Shown here: in pieces, positions 7,056 through 15,786 of the stretch
How the letters are laid out: the number at the start of each line of letters is the position of its first letter
Numbering within the stretch: the first letter of the stretch is position 1
From: Opitutaceae bacterium
Lineage (GTDB): Bacteria > Verrucomicrobiota > Verrucomicrobiia > Opitutales > Opitutaceae
Reading direction: 5' to 3'
Assembly: GCA_030693515.1 (NCBI GenBank)
Contig: JAUYAK010000120.1
Location: forward strand, 1 to 45,597
Length of the DNA: 45,597 nt
Made by a program: the position numbers and the translations under genes
The notes under the pieces: model-generated
What the model saw: the letters and a program-made list of their open reading frames with translations, nothing else
Told to the model about the DNA's origin: nothing
The model's database searches: none

Positions 7056-8869
7056 GGCACTTCCTTCGTCGGGCCGATCGTCACGGAGAAATTCTGGAGA
7101 TGCAGGGTGAGAAACGCTTCCATCTTCCGATAGACCGCCGCCCGCGCCGCGGTCCTCGCCGCAGCCGAGCCCGGATCGAGCGAGACGTGTTCGGGCGGGC
7201 GGCCGAGACGTTGCAGTTGAGTGCGCAACGCCTCCATGTCGGCCGCGCTGCCCTCGCTGCGCCCCGGTTCGACGAGCAGCAGCACAGGTTGTGTCAACGC
7301 CTCGGCCTGCGCCAGCACCGAGAGTTTTTTTCCGCCCGAGGCGTCGGGCTCAAGCAGCGCCGCGGGGATGGCGCGTGCAATGTCCGGCGCGAAAGGCTCC
7401 AGCGGCGCATCGATTGCGATGCCGCAGCGAAACATCCCGGGTTCGAGCTGGAGGGCGCGCAGCGCGAGGTAGCCGCCGAAGCCCCGGCCGAGGACCGCGA
7501 CGCGCTTGCGGTCAAACGGCCGATCCTGATCGCGCGCCGCGATCCCGGCGATGGTCGTGAGCGCGTCGTCCACGGACACGCGGTCGAGGGCCGCCCGCAG
7601 CGCGGCTTCATCCTCCGGGCGGACGCCGGCTACGCTGCGGTGATTCAACCGCGCCACGGCAAAACCGAGATCTGCAAAAACCTGCGCCTCCGGATCGAAG
7701 GCCGGCTGCGCCCCGCCGGGAAACCCAGTGGGAAACACCACGAGCAGCGGCGGCGGGCCGGCGCGGGGCTGACGCGGCCAGGTCAGGTAGGCGCTGAGGC
7801 GCGCGCCATCGGGCGCGGCGTGCTCGAACCAGCGCGTTTCATGCAGCTTCGCCGCTGGCAGCCACGGGGCGCGCGGGAGAATCTCCAGCACCACGTCCTC
7901 GGGCCGCTGCCACACAAAGAAGCGCCCCGCATCGCTCCCGCCGGTGACGCGGAAGAGCACCCGCGTGCGCGTCTCGCTCCAGTCGAGCAGCTCGACGATG
8001 CGGCGCGGGAATTTCGCGCCAAGCTCGCGCTGCGCCCGCCCGAGATCCTCGTCCTGCCACAAGGTCGTCGGCTGCGCCGCCGGCTGGCGTTCGCCCACGA
8101 CCTTGAGCCGGAACCAGTCGTAAACGTGGGGTTCGCCCGGCGGCGCGGGCCAGTCTTCGCCGTAGGCTTGGACGTGGCCGGTGCGGATATCGACCAGATG
8201 CCGCAGCGGCATGCTGTAGGCGCCGCGCGTCCCGATGATGAGCTGGTCCCGGTCGCGCGGGAAAAAACCCAGGATATCGAGGTGCGGCATGCGCCAGCGG
8301 ACGGGCTCGCCCTTGCGCCGGGCGGCCAGCTCGGTCGGCGTGCGCAGGAAATCCGCCAGCGAGCGGCGCGCCTCCTCGGGCACTTCCTGGAAATCGCGCG
8401 CATCGACCAGCGTCCCGCGCTGCCGGCCGTCGGCATCCGTCGCCATGATCGGCGAGAGCACGGTGGGGCCGTCGGGATTGGGCAGCGGGCGGCCGCTCGC
8501 ATCGGCCACGGGCGGCAGTGGGACGACGCGCACGACGGGGGCATAGACGAGCCGGCTCTCCGTGGCCCAGCGCAGGAACCGCAGTTGCGTCGGCGGGCGG
8601 CTGGCGTCGGGCGGAGGGCCCGCGTCGCGATCGGGAGCGACGGCGACGGTCTTGCGCCTTCGCGATTGCTCGAGGTCCATCATCACAAGCGCCAGCTCGC
8701 CGCCGGCCTGCGTCGTGTAAGCGACGCGCTGGCCCTCCGGCGACAACGCGATCCATTCGCCGAGCGGCGGCCGGAACAGCGCCTCGACGCGATCTTCAAG
8801 CGACGCCGCGCGCGCCGCGCCGGCGGCGCCGAGAGTCACGGCCAAGAAACGGAGGAGGGGCATCCTCAT
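7052..8869 (-). CDS. Secreted S9-like alpha/beta hydrolase lacking the catalytic serine
   Basis: 605 residues with a signal peptide (about 1-21). The N-terminal half is propeller-like (SPEGQRVAYTT near 43-53, as in S9 peptidases). The C-terminal half is an alpha/beta hydrolase with the S9 layout: DGARLSAYLTWP, LLVVFPTGFPGG, then the nucleophile elbow. The elbow reads GRGFGGY (461-467) where active enzymes read GxSxGG, so the serine position is Gly463. The usual acid-base region is also altered (LLLVEPGRSEG lacks the Asp loop). It looks like a pseudoenzyme. It is the first gene of a two-gene operon with the TPR protein and is divergent from the TonB receptor at 9063. Confidence 0.82.
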   Translation of the reverse strand: MRMPLLRFLAVTLGAAGAARAASLEDRVEALFRPPLGEWIALSPEGQRVAYTTQAGGELALVMMDLEQSRRRKTVAVAPDRDAGPPPDASRPPTQLRFLRWATESRLVYAPVVRVVPLPPVADASGRPLPNPDGPTVLSPIMATDADGRQRGTLVDARDFQEVPEEARRSLADFLRTPTELAARRKGEPVRWRMPHLDILGFFPRDRDQLIIGTRGAYSMPLRHLVDIRTGHVQAYGEDWPAPPGEPHVYDWFRLKVVGERQPAAQPTTLWQDEDLGRAQRELGAKFPRRIVELLDWSETRTRVLFRVTGGSDAGRFFVWQRPEDVVLEILPRAPWLPAAKLHETRWFEHAAPDGARLSAYLTWPRQPRAGPPPLLVVFPTGFPGGAQPAFDPEAQVFADLGFAVARLNHRSVAGVRPEDEAALRAALDRVSVDDALTTIAGIAARDQDRPFDRKRVAVLGRGFGGYLALRALQLEPGMFRCGIAIDAPLEPFAPDIARAIPAALLEPDASGGKKLSVLAQAEALTQPVLLLVEPGRSEGSAADMEALRTQLQRLGRPPEHVSLDPGSAAARTAARAAVYRKMEAFLTLHLQNFSVTIGPTKEVP

Positions 8870-9062
8870 GCCTTGAGCGTCAGCTCGCTCCCTGCACGGC
8901 GCAAAGGGAAAACCGGGATAGGGGCGGTTTCATTTCAGCTGGACGGAGCGCGCTGCGGGCGGATTTTTTTCGAGTCGGCCGATCTCCGCTCTTGTCGTGC
9001 GGTGACAACGTGCAAATCTGCCTCGTCCGTTTTCCACCCCGACCCTCGACCCCCGAACCACT

Positions 9063-11816
9063 ATGAACCTACCTCGCATTGTCGTCGCCACCGTCGCGGT
9101 TTTTGCCGTCACAGCCCGCACGTTCGCCGCCCAGCCGGCGAGCTCCCGTCCGACCGAGGAGGTCGTCGCGCTCTCGCCGTTCACCGTCTCCGACACCGAT
9201 GACAAATCGTGGCAGGCCACGACCACGCTGATCGGCAGCCGCACCAACCAGGAACTCATCAAGGTCCCGGTGAACGTGGACGTGATCACGGCGGAGTTCA
9301 TGCGCGACCTCGGCGCCTTCAGCCTCGACGACGCGGCGGCGTTCGTCGCCGGCGTCACCGTCACGCCCCGCCTCGAGTCCCGCAACGACGAGCGCATCAA
9401 CTACCGCGGCCTCAGCACCGGCGGCATCTCGCGCAATTTCTTCCAGTGGTATGTCCCGTCGGACGCCTACAACGTCGAGCGCTACGACTTCGCCAAGGGC
9501 TCGAACTCGCTCATGTTCGGCGATTCCTCGCCCGGCGGCCAGGCCACCGTCTACACGAAGCGCGCGCGACCGCGGAACACGACCGAGTTCTTCGCGAGCT
9601 ACGGCTCCTACGAGGCGTTCCGGTTCCAGCTGGATGTGAACCGCAAGCTGCACGACAAATTATTCATGCGGGTGAACCTCGCGAACCGCCGCAACAAGAC
9701 CTACGTCCGCACCACCAACGACGTCTTCCGCGCCGGCCACATCGCCTTCACCTACGAGCCGTTCAAGACCACGACGATTCGCATCGAGGGCGAGCGCGGC
9801 ACCACCCACCGCGTGCGCGCCGACAGCGCGCTGGCGATCAACGATGTCGCCGCCGCCGGCCGCGGCTTCTCAACCAACAACCAGTGGTATTTCACCTCCG
9901 ACGGGGAAATCATCCAGCGCACCTCCACCAACCCGCCGCTCGCGATCGATCGCAGCGGGCCCTCGGGCAGCCAGGTGTCGCTGCTGCAGGGCCAGACGCA
10001 GGCCGTGCGCCTGCCCAACGGGACGTTCCGGGAGTTCAGCGGCTTCGACCAATACACCAACATGCTCGGCACGGTGGACTACAACAACCGCATCTTTAAT
10101 GTCTTCAACGCCACGGTCGAGCAGCGCATCGGCAAGCTCTCGCTGGAGTTCGCCTACAACCAGCAGTTCCAGCACGAGGACCGGAACGACAACTCCTTCG
10201 GCACGAGCCAGACGCCGCCCGTGCTCAGCGTCGACGGCAGCGGCCGCCCCTACATCGACGCGGCGTTCGGCGGCGCGGCCTTCAAGGTCTTCGGCAACGT
10301 CGTGAAGGCCGGGCGCGTGGCCGCGGTTTATCCCTTCGACTTCGGCCGCTTCGGCAAGCAGCTCCTCGTCGTCACCGCGCTGCACCAGAAGGACCTCAAG
10401 CTCTCCCAGCGCTTCGGGCTCTACAACTCCGCCGCCCCCGGCCTCGCGGCGAGCAACGGCATCCGCTTCCGCGCCTACCTCGACGATCCGGCGTTCGGCA
10501 CGTCGAAGTTCTACGATCAATTCCTTATTCCCAATTTGCCCAACACCGCGACCTTCAAGCCCGCGTTCTACCACAGCACGACGATCACCGGGCCGTTCGT
10601 GGACATCCGCTACGCGCGCACGCAGACGGCCTCGCTTTCCGGCGACTACTTCAAGGGCCGCGTCAACACGCTGGTCGGCGTGAGCTGGAACGCCGTCACG
10701 CGCAAGGTGCCGAAGGAGTCCGCCCACGCGGTCGATGCGCGCGGCCACCACATCCACCCCGGCATGCCGCACGAGAATCCCGGCGCCTACGAATACGACC
10801 CGCGCTTCAATCTTTCCGCCGTGAGCAAGATGGCGGGCCTCACCGTCGAGGCTTGGCGCGGCGATTGGGCCCGCGTGATCGCGATCGGCTCGCAGTCGGA
10901 GTCGTTCAACTGGCAGTCGCGCCAGGTCTTCTACGGACCCGACATCGGGCCCGTGCGCGGCAAGACCAAGGAGGTCGGCCTCCGTTTCGAACTGTTCCGC
11001 AAGCTCACCTACAGTGTCTCGTTCTACGACACCAAGCGCGTCAACGCCGCCTACGCGTGGCTGCCCGATGTGCTCAACCTCGCGTCGCTCGAGGACCTCA
11101 TCAACCCGAACAACGTCCTCCCCGGCGATCCGAAATACATTGAGGTCGTGAGCGGCCTGAACAACGAGCGCCGCACGGTGAACTCCAACGAGCAGTCGCG
11201 CGGCGTCGAGATGACGCTGCAAAGCCAGCGCTGGCTCGGCCTTCAATCGCGCGTCTCCTTTTCGAAGAACCGCGTGCGTGCACAGCCCGACTTCTCGCAG
11301 TTCCGCGCCTACCTGAAGGCCGCCGAGGATCGCACCGCCGCCGCCAATGCCCCCGGCGGCGACCCCACGATGGCCGAGCTCCCCACCGTGCTCAACAACG
11401 CCCGCAACGTGCTCGGCTCAAACACGCTCACCGACGAGGTCGCCGGCCGCCGCAGCGTGCCCTACACCGGCAGCTTCGTCCTCGACTACCAAGTGCCCCG
11501 CGTCCGCGGGTTGCGCTTTGGCCTGAGCGGCATCTTCACGCCGGACTACAACGTCTACATCCGCGACGGCGTGACCTACCAGGCCGGCGCCTCGTTTCCG
11601 CTGAATGGCTACCTGCTCTACGACCGCCGCATCCTGCAAAAATACCAGACGACCTTCCGCCTCGGTCTGAGCAACATTTACGACGTCATGGTCGGCGACG
11701 GCCGCTACCGCGTCACCGGTGCGACGTCCTTTAACACGGCGCAGAGCCGCCCGAACTTCATTTACCGCTACGCCGAGCCCACGACCTGGAGCTTCAGCGT
11801 GACGACGCGGATGTGA
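9063..11816 (+). CDS. TonB-dependent outer membrane receptor
   Basis: 917 residues. A signal peptide (about 1-23, ending FAAQ) is followed by the segment EVVALSPFTVSDTDDKSWQ, the usual N-terminus of Opitutaceae receptors. A plug domain follows (about 55-175, with INYRGLSTGG and the SNSLMFGDSSPGGQ turn) and then a long beta-barrel of aromatic-rich strands. The end, TWSFSVTTRM, is the expected C-terminal beta-signal. It should import a ligand, probably an oligosaccharide or siderophore, across the outer membrane using TonB energy. The amidohydrolase and pectate-lyase genes downstream favour a carbohydrate. The 193-bp gap to the divergent gene at 8869 should contain the promoter. Confidence 0.93.
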   Translation: MNLPRIVVATVAVFAVTARTFAAQPASSRPTEEVVALSPFTVSDTDDKSWQATTTLIGSRTNQELIKVPVNVDVITAEFMRDLGAFSLDDAAAFVAGVTVTPRLESRNDERINYRGLSTGGISRNFFQWYVPSDAYNVERYDFAKGSNSLMFGDSSPGGQATVYTKRARPRNTTEFFASYGSYEAFRFQLDVNRKLHDKLFMRVNLANRRNKTYVRTTNDVFRAGHIAFTYEPFKTTTIRIEGERGTTHRVRADSALAINDVAAAGRGFSTNNQWYFTSDGEIIQRTSTNPPLAIDRSGPSGSQVSLLQGQTQAVRLPNGTFREFSGFDQYTNMLGTVDYNNRIFNVFNATVEQRIGKLSLEFAYNQQFQHEDRNDNSFGTSQTPPVLSVDGSGRPYIDAAFGGAAFKVFGNVVKAGRVAAVYPFDFGRFGKQLLVVTALHQKDLKLSQRFGLYNSAAPGLAASNGIRFRAYLDDPAFGTSKFYDQFLIPNLPNTATFKPAFYHSTTITGPFVDIRYARTQTASLSGDYFKGRVNTLVGVSWNAVTRKVPKESAHAVDARGHHIHPGMPHENPGAYEYDPRFNLSAVSKMAGLTVEAWRGDWARVIAIGSQSESFNWQSRQVFYGPDIGPVRGKTKEVGLRFELFRKLTYSVSFYDTKRVNAAYAWLPDVLNLASLEDLINPNNVLPGDPKYIEVVSGLNNERRTVNSNEQSRGVEMTLQSQRWLGLQSRVSFSKNRVRAQPDFSQFRAYLKAAEDRTAAANAPGGDPTMAELPTVLNNARNVLGSNTLTDEVAGRRSVPYTGSFVLDYQVPRVRGLRFGLSGIFTPDYNVYIRDGVTYQAGASFPLNGYLLYDRRILQKYQTTFRLGLSNIYDVMVGDGRYRVTGATSFNTAQSRPNFIYRYAEPTTWSFSVTTRM

Positions 11817-11848
11817 GGCCAGGCGCAACTCGGCTGATTTGGCGGCGC

Positions 11849-11871
11849 GGGCCACCCGACCGGGGTGGCCC
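11849..11871 (+). terminator. Possible hairpin terminator after the TonB receptor
   Basis: GGGCCACCC (11849-11857) and GGGTGGCCC (11863-11871) form a perfect 9-bp stem with a 5-nt loop, 32 bases after the receptor stop. No T-run follows, so it may be an RNA-stabilising hairpin or a weak attenuator before the amidohydrolase gene rather than a full intrinsic terminator. Confidence 0.4.
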
Positions 11872-11972
11872 CGCGATCGGATCCTTCTGACGCCGTCGGC
11901 CGCCTTCCGATACGGCGATGGGCGGAGCACTTGACCCTCGGACGCCGCGGCGTTGTCTCGGTGTCGTCGCCC

Positions 11973-13109
11973 ATGAACTCCGCCCACCCCTCCCGCCGCG
12001 CGCTCGCGGTCCTGCTCGCGGCTGGCGTTGTCGCCGCCCTGCCTAATCACGCCCAGCCGCAACCGTCCGCGCCGCGCGCCCGGCCTCTGACGTTCGAGGA
12101 ATACAATCCCGATTCGATGCTTAAGGTGCCGGGCCAGGAGATCATCCGCGCGAAATTTCCCTTCATCGACGTCCACAACCACCAGCGCCGGCATTCGCCC
12201 ACATCGCTCGCCGAGGTGGTGCGCGAGATGGACGCGATGAACATGGCCATCATGGTCAATCTCAGCGGCGGCACCGGACAGGCGCTGCGCGATCAGGTGC
12301 TGCTGAACGAGCGCGTCGCGCCGGGGCGCTTCGTCACGTTCGCCAATCTGAACTTCGACGGCATCGACGACCCGCAGTGGGGCGCCCGCTCCGCCGCGCA
12401 GCTCGAGCGCGACGTGAAGGAGAGCGGCGCGCGCGGGCTGAAGATCGCCAAGAACGTCGGCATGACCCTGCGCGACAAGGCGGGCAAACGCGTGCCGACG
12501 AACGATCCGCGATTCGATCCTGTCTGGGCCCGGGCCGGAGAGCTGGGCATTCCGGTGCTCATCCACACCGGCGAACCGCCGTCGTTCTTCCTGCCCGTGG
12601 ACGCCAAGAACGAGCGCTGGCTCGAACTGACCCTGCATCCCAGCCGCGGCCGCTTCGGCGACGACGTGCCCGAATTCACATCCTTGATGGCCGAGCAGCA
12701 CGCCATCTTTCGCCGGCACCCGAAGACCACGTTCATCAGCGCGCACCTCGGCTGGTATGGCCACGATCTCGCTTTCCTGGGCAAGCTGATGGACGAGCTC
12801 CCCAACATGATGACCGAACTCGGCGCCGTGATCTACGAGCCCGGCCGGCAGCCGCGATTCGCGCGGGAGTTCTTCACCAGGTATCAGGACCGGATCATCA
12901 TCGGGAAGGACTCGTGGGTGCCGTCGGAATACAAAACCTACTTTCGCGTGCTGGAGAGCAACGACGAGTATTTCCCCTATCACAAAAAATACCACGCCTT
13001 CTGGGCGATGTATGGGCTCGGCCTGCCGGACGAAGTGCTCAAAAAAGTTTATTACGAGAACGCCCTGCGCGTGATCCCCGGACTGGATCGCACGCGCTTC
13101 CCCCGCTGA
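11973..13109 (+). CDS. Exported amidohydrolase-2 family TIM-barrel hydrolase
   Basis: 378 residues, ATG at 11973. A signal peptide is likely (about 1-28). Metal ligands of the amidohydrolase-2 family are in place: FIDVHNH (H68, H70) at strand 1, LIHTGEP (H198), FISAHLGW (H258) and GKDSW (D313). The family (ACMSD, gamma-resorcylate decarboxylase and lactonase-like hydrolases) acts on cyclic acids or lactones, so a sugar-acid lactone or aromatic acid is possible. It lies between a TonB receptor and a pectate lyase, suggesting processing of an imported product in the periplasm. An in-frame upstream extension to 11865 lacks a signal peptide and was not used. Confidence 0.85.
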   Translation: MNSAHPSRRALAVLLAAGVVAALPNHAQPQPSAPRARPLTFEEYNPDSMLKVPGQEIIRAKFPFIDVHNHQRRHSPTSLAEVVREMDAMNMAIMVNLSGGTGQALRDQVLLNERVAPGRFVTFANLNFDGIDDPQWGARSAAQLERDVKESGARGLKIAKNVGMTLRDKAGKRVPTNDPRFDPVWARAGELGIPVLIHTGEPPSFFLPVDAKNERWLELTLHPSRGRFGDDVPEFTSLMAEQHAIFRRHPKTTFISAHLGWYGHDLAFLGKLMDELPNMMTELGAVIYEPGRQPRFAREFFTRYQDRIIIGKDSWVPSEYKTYFRVLESNDEYFPYHKKYHAFWAMYGLGLPDEVLKKVYYENALRVIPGLDRTRFPR

Positions 13110-13123
13110 GTCCGCGGGCGGGC

Positions 13124-13219
13124 GACGATGAGCTGCGGTTCGATGTGAGGATCGAAGATCAAGGTCTCGTCATCTGGCTGCGGCCGCCTCCGGTCCCGCC
13201 CAAGACAGAAGCGAAATAG
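13124..13219 (+). pseudogene. Possible relic of a glycoside hydrolase C-terminus
   Basis: The reading frame ending at the TAG at 13217-13219 encodes DDELRFDVRIEDQGLVIWLR and 11 further residues. This beta-strand-rich segment resembles the C-terminal sandwich of alpha-L-fucosidase-type enzymes. There is no separate start, and the part before it is only antisense/alternate-frame sequence of the amidohydrolase gene. If real, it is the 3' end of a deleted gene between 13109 and 13276. Confidence 0.3.
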
Positions 13220-13275
13220 ACTGTCCGCTTCGCGCGGCGTCGTCGGCCGCCGGCGAGCCCCCCAGCCTCACGATC

Positions 13276-14559
13276 ATGAAACCCCGCTTCCGCCCTGGGT
13301 GGACCGTTCTCATCGCGTTGCTCACCGGGCAGCTCGCCGCCGCCGCGGAATTCTACGTCCATCCCGAGGGCAATGACGCCCATCCGGGGACCCTCGCGCA
13401 GCCGTTCGCCTCGGTCACACGCGCGCAGGAGGCCGTTGCGCCGGGTGACACGGTTTGGATCCGTGGCGGCAACTACGTGTTCAGCGGCTCCACGATCGAG
13501 ATCGGCATTCTGCTCACCAAGAGCGGCTCGGAAGGAAAGCGCATCAACTACTGGGCGTATCGGGATGAGACGCCGGTGTTCGACTTCCATCAGCTCGCCA
13601 CCCCGGTTCGCATCCGGGGCATCAGCGTCAAAGGCGACTGGCTGCATCTGCGAGGGCTGGAGCTTCGCGGCGTGCAGCAGATCCTGACCAACACGAACGA
13701 GTCGTGGGGCATCCGCGTCGAGGGCGGCAGCCACAATATCTTCGAGCGGCTCAACCTCCACCACAACGAGGGCCCGGGATTTTTCATCGCCGACGGCGGG
13801 CACAACCTCGTCCTCAACTGCGATTCCCACCACAACTACGATCCCGACAAACGCGGGGAAAACGCCGACGGCTTCGGCGGCCACGCCCGCCAGGATGGCA
13901 ATGTCTTCCGGGGCTGCCGCGCGTGGGCCAACAGCGACGACGGCTACGATTTGATCCACGCCCGCGGCGTGCACCGGATCGAGCACTGCTGGGCGTGGAG
14001 CAACGGGTTCGTGCCCGACACCGACCAGCGCGCCGGCAATGGCGGCGGTTTCAAGATGGGCGGCTGGCTGCTCAATCCCGCCCGCTTTCCCGGCCACATC
14101 GCGGTGCACGTGATCAGCTATAGCCTCGCCTTCCACAACCGCGCGGAGGGATTCAACGCCAACTACCACCCGGGCATGCTGCGGTTCTACAACAACACGG
14201 CCTTCAACAATCCCCGCCAATTCGATCTGAAGGTGGCGCCGCGGCTGACCAAGCCGGTCACGCACGTGTTGCGCAACAACGTCGCCCTCGGCGCCGCCCC
14301 GCCGATGTCCGGCCACGAGCGCAATCCGCCCGACGATCAGTTCAACTCCTGGAACCTCGAGAATTTCACGGTCACCGCCGACGACTTCGTGAGCACCGAT
14401 CCGACGGGCGCCGACGGCCCGCGCGGCCCCGACGGCAGCTTGCCCGAGATCCCCTTCATGCGCCCCAAGCCCGGCAGCCGCCTGCTGGACGCCGGCATCT
14501 CGGTCGAGCTGCCCTTCAAGGGTTCGGCGCCGGATCTGGGAGCGTTCGAGGTGAAGTAA
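13276..14559 (+). CDS. Secreted PL9-type pectate lyase / parallel beta-helix protein
   Basis: 427 residues with a signal peptide (about 1-24, ending AAAAEFYV). It begins with the FYVHPEGNDAHPGT.AQPF pattern common to right-handed beta-helix enzymes. PL9 catalytic features are present: NADGF (D198), NSDDGYD (D221, D222, D225) and GGGFKMGG (K260). Their spacing closely matches the calcium aspartates and catalytic lysine described for Pel9A of family PL9. It should cleave polygalacturonate or a related polyuronate by beta-elimination in the periplasm or outside. It follows the amidohydrolase on the same strand, 166 bp downstream. Confidence 0.86.
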   Translation: MKPRFRPGWTVLIALLTGQLAAAAEFYVHPEGNDAHPGTLAQPFASVTRAQEAVAPGDTVWIRGGNYVFSGSTIEIGILLTKSGSEGKRINYWAYRDETPVFDFHQLATPVRIRGISVKGDWLHLRGLELRGVQQILTNTNESWGIRVEGGSHNIFERLNLHHNEGPGFFIADGGHNLVLNCDSHHNYDPDKRGENADGFGGHARQDGNVFRGCRAWANSDDGYDLIHARGVHRIEHCWAWSNGFVPDTDQRAGNGGGFKMGGWLLNPARFPGHIAVHVISYSLAFHNRAEGFNANYHPGMLRFYNNTAFNNPRQFDLKVAPRLTKPVTHVLRNNVALGAAPPMSGHERNPPDDQFNSWNLENFTVTADDFVSTDPTGADGPRGPDGSLPEIPFMRPKPGSRLLDAGISVELPFKGSAPDLGAFEVK

Positions 14560-15018
14560 GGTGCTCCGCGGTTCGGAAACCGGCAGAAGGCGGCTTTGTA
14601 GCCCTCAATCTCGAGCCGGGCCCTCGGCCTGCACACCCTGCCCAACGCGATGCGACTCTGGCAAGAATCAGGACATGTCCTCCGTCTCGGCCCTAGAGTC
14701 GAACACATGGACCTTCAGCGTGACGACGCGGCTGTGATGTGGCGCCAGAGTATCCGTTCAACGTAGCTGCGGGAGCCGGGGTAACGCGGTTGCGACGATG
14801 ATATTTGCGGCATTCGGTTCAGAGCCGTCGCGTGGAATATCTCGTAGGGCCCCTCGGGGCGGGCATCGCAGCTGGGAGCGGTTTCATCCACGCCGTCGCG
14901 ATTGCTGGATTGCACGGCTTCGTCGTGCGAGCTGTCGTATCTCAGTTCCGCCGACCGACGCGATCACTCCATACCCTCCGATTTCACCTACACGACACAA
15001 CGCTTGTAATTCTTCACG
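14560..15018. other. Non-coding junction before the nuclease pair
   Basis: This 459-bp stretch has no convincing gene. It contains a perfect palindrome AGGACATGTCCT (14670-14681) bracketed by CGACTCT (14653-14659) and AGAGTCG (14695-14701), a relic of a TonB-receptor 3' end (14705-14737), and a GCCCC/GGGGC mini-hairpin near 14839-14850. Base composition drops towards the nuclease genes. It looks like the scarred left border of an insertion. Confidence 0.5.
14705..14737 (+). pseudogene. Relic of a TonB-dependent receptor C-terminus
   Basis: The frame reads TWTFSVTTRL followed by a stop. The intact receptor at 9063 ends TWSFSVTTRM. At nucleotide level 30 of 33 bases match positions 11784-11816, including an 18-base identical run. 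Upstream residues in this frame do not resemble a receptor, so only the extreme 3' end of a deleted or recombined receptor gene remains. Confidence 0.6.
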
Positions 15019-15786
15019 ATGAAATACTGGGTGCTGAAAGCGAGACCCTCGGGCTACGATTACGCGGCGAAACTGCGACCGGGACGAGAGGTCAACTGGA
15101 AAAATGTTCCCGCTTCCTCCGAGCAAGATGTCGGTGATCGGGTGTTTCTTTGGGCCTCGTCTCCGGCCCGCCGAGTCGCCGGTTTGGGTGTAGTAGTCGA
15201 ACCGACCGGAAAATATCTGCGCGTCCATTACCTCACCGCCCAGCTAGCGCAGATGCCGAAGATCTCCTTTTTGAAGACGAACACCGCGCTCAACGGCGCG
15301 ACATTTCTTCAAGCTGGCAGGTATGGCACCGCGTTTCCGCTGACCCTTGAGCAAGCGAAGGCTTTGTATCGCGTCGTCACCACGCAAAACCCGAGTGCGT
15401 ATCTGTGGAGTGATTGGCCGAAGGGACCCGATATAGACGATATCGAAGCGGGTGAGTTCGAAGGCCGACCAAAGCTCGTCACACATCTCCATCGAGAGCG
15501 AAAACCGCAACTCGCCAAAAAGAAGAAGGCCGATTTCGGACGGAAACATGGAGGGATTTTCTGCGAGGCCTGTCGCCGCGACTATACTAATTACGGCCAC
15601 TTGGTGGACGACATCTTCGAGGTGCACCATCGGCGTCCGATTTCCGAATCGACCGGGCTGGTGAAAACCCTGCTGAAAGATTTGGCCGTGCTCTGCCCCA
15701 ACTGCCACCGTGCCATCCATCGCACCGACCCAATGCTCAGCGTCGAAGCGCTCGCGAAGCGCCTGCAAAGAAAATCCGCCAAATGA
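15019..15786 (+). CDS. EVE-HNH modification-dependent endonuclease
   Basis: 255 residues. The N-terminal about 120 residues look like an EVE (PUA-like) domain: MKYWVLKARPSGYDY, then VGDRVFLWASSP and VAGLGVVVEP. EVE domains read modified bases such as methyl- or hydroxymethylcytosine. A linker rich in Lys (167-170) leads to an HNH nuclease: FCEAC (C182, C185), EVHHRRP (H203, H204) and LCPNCHRAIH (C226, C229, H230, H234), the zinc-bound McrA-like form. The order, reader then nuclease, is that of type IV restriction enzymes. The stop overlaps the next start (ATGA). GC is clearly below the window norm. No Shine-Dalgarno is seen; the ATG is fixed by the start of the EVE domain. Confidence 0.87.
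   Translation: MKYWVLKARPSGYDYAAKLRPGREVNWKNVPASSEQDVGDRVFLWASSPARRVAGLGVVVEPTGKYLRVHYLTAQLAQMPKISFLKTNTALNGATFLQAGRYGTAFPLTLEQAKALYRVVTTQNPSAYLWSDWPKGPDIDDIEAGEFEGRPKLVTHLHRERKPQLAKKKKADFGRKHGGIFCEACRRDYTNYGHLVDDIFEVHHRRPISESTGLVKTLLKDLAVLCPNCHRAIHRTDPMLSVEALAKRLQRKSAK

Noticed and set aside
7100-9202. A 700-codon open frame on the plus strand
   Set aside because: Antisense to the S9-like gene and running into the TonB receptor in another frame; Arg/Ala-rich without recognisable motifs.
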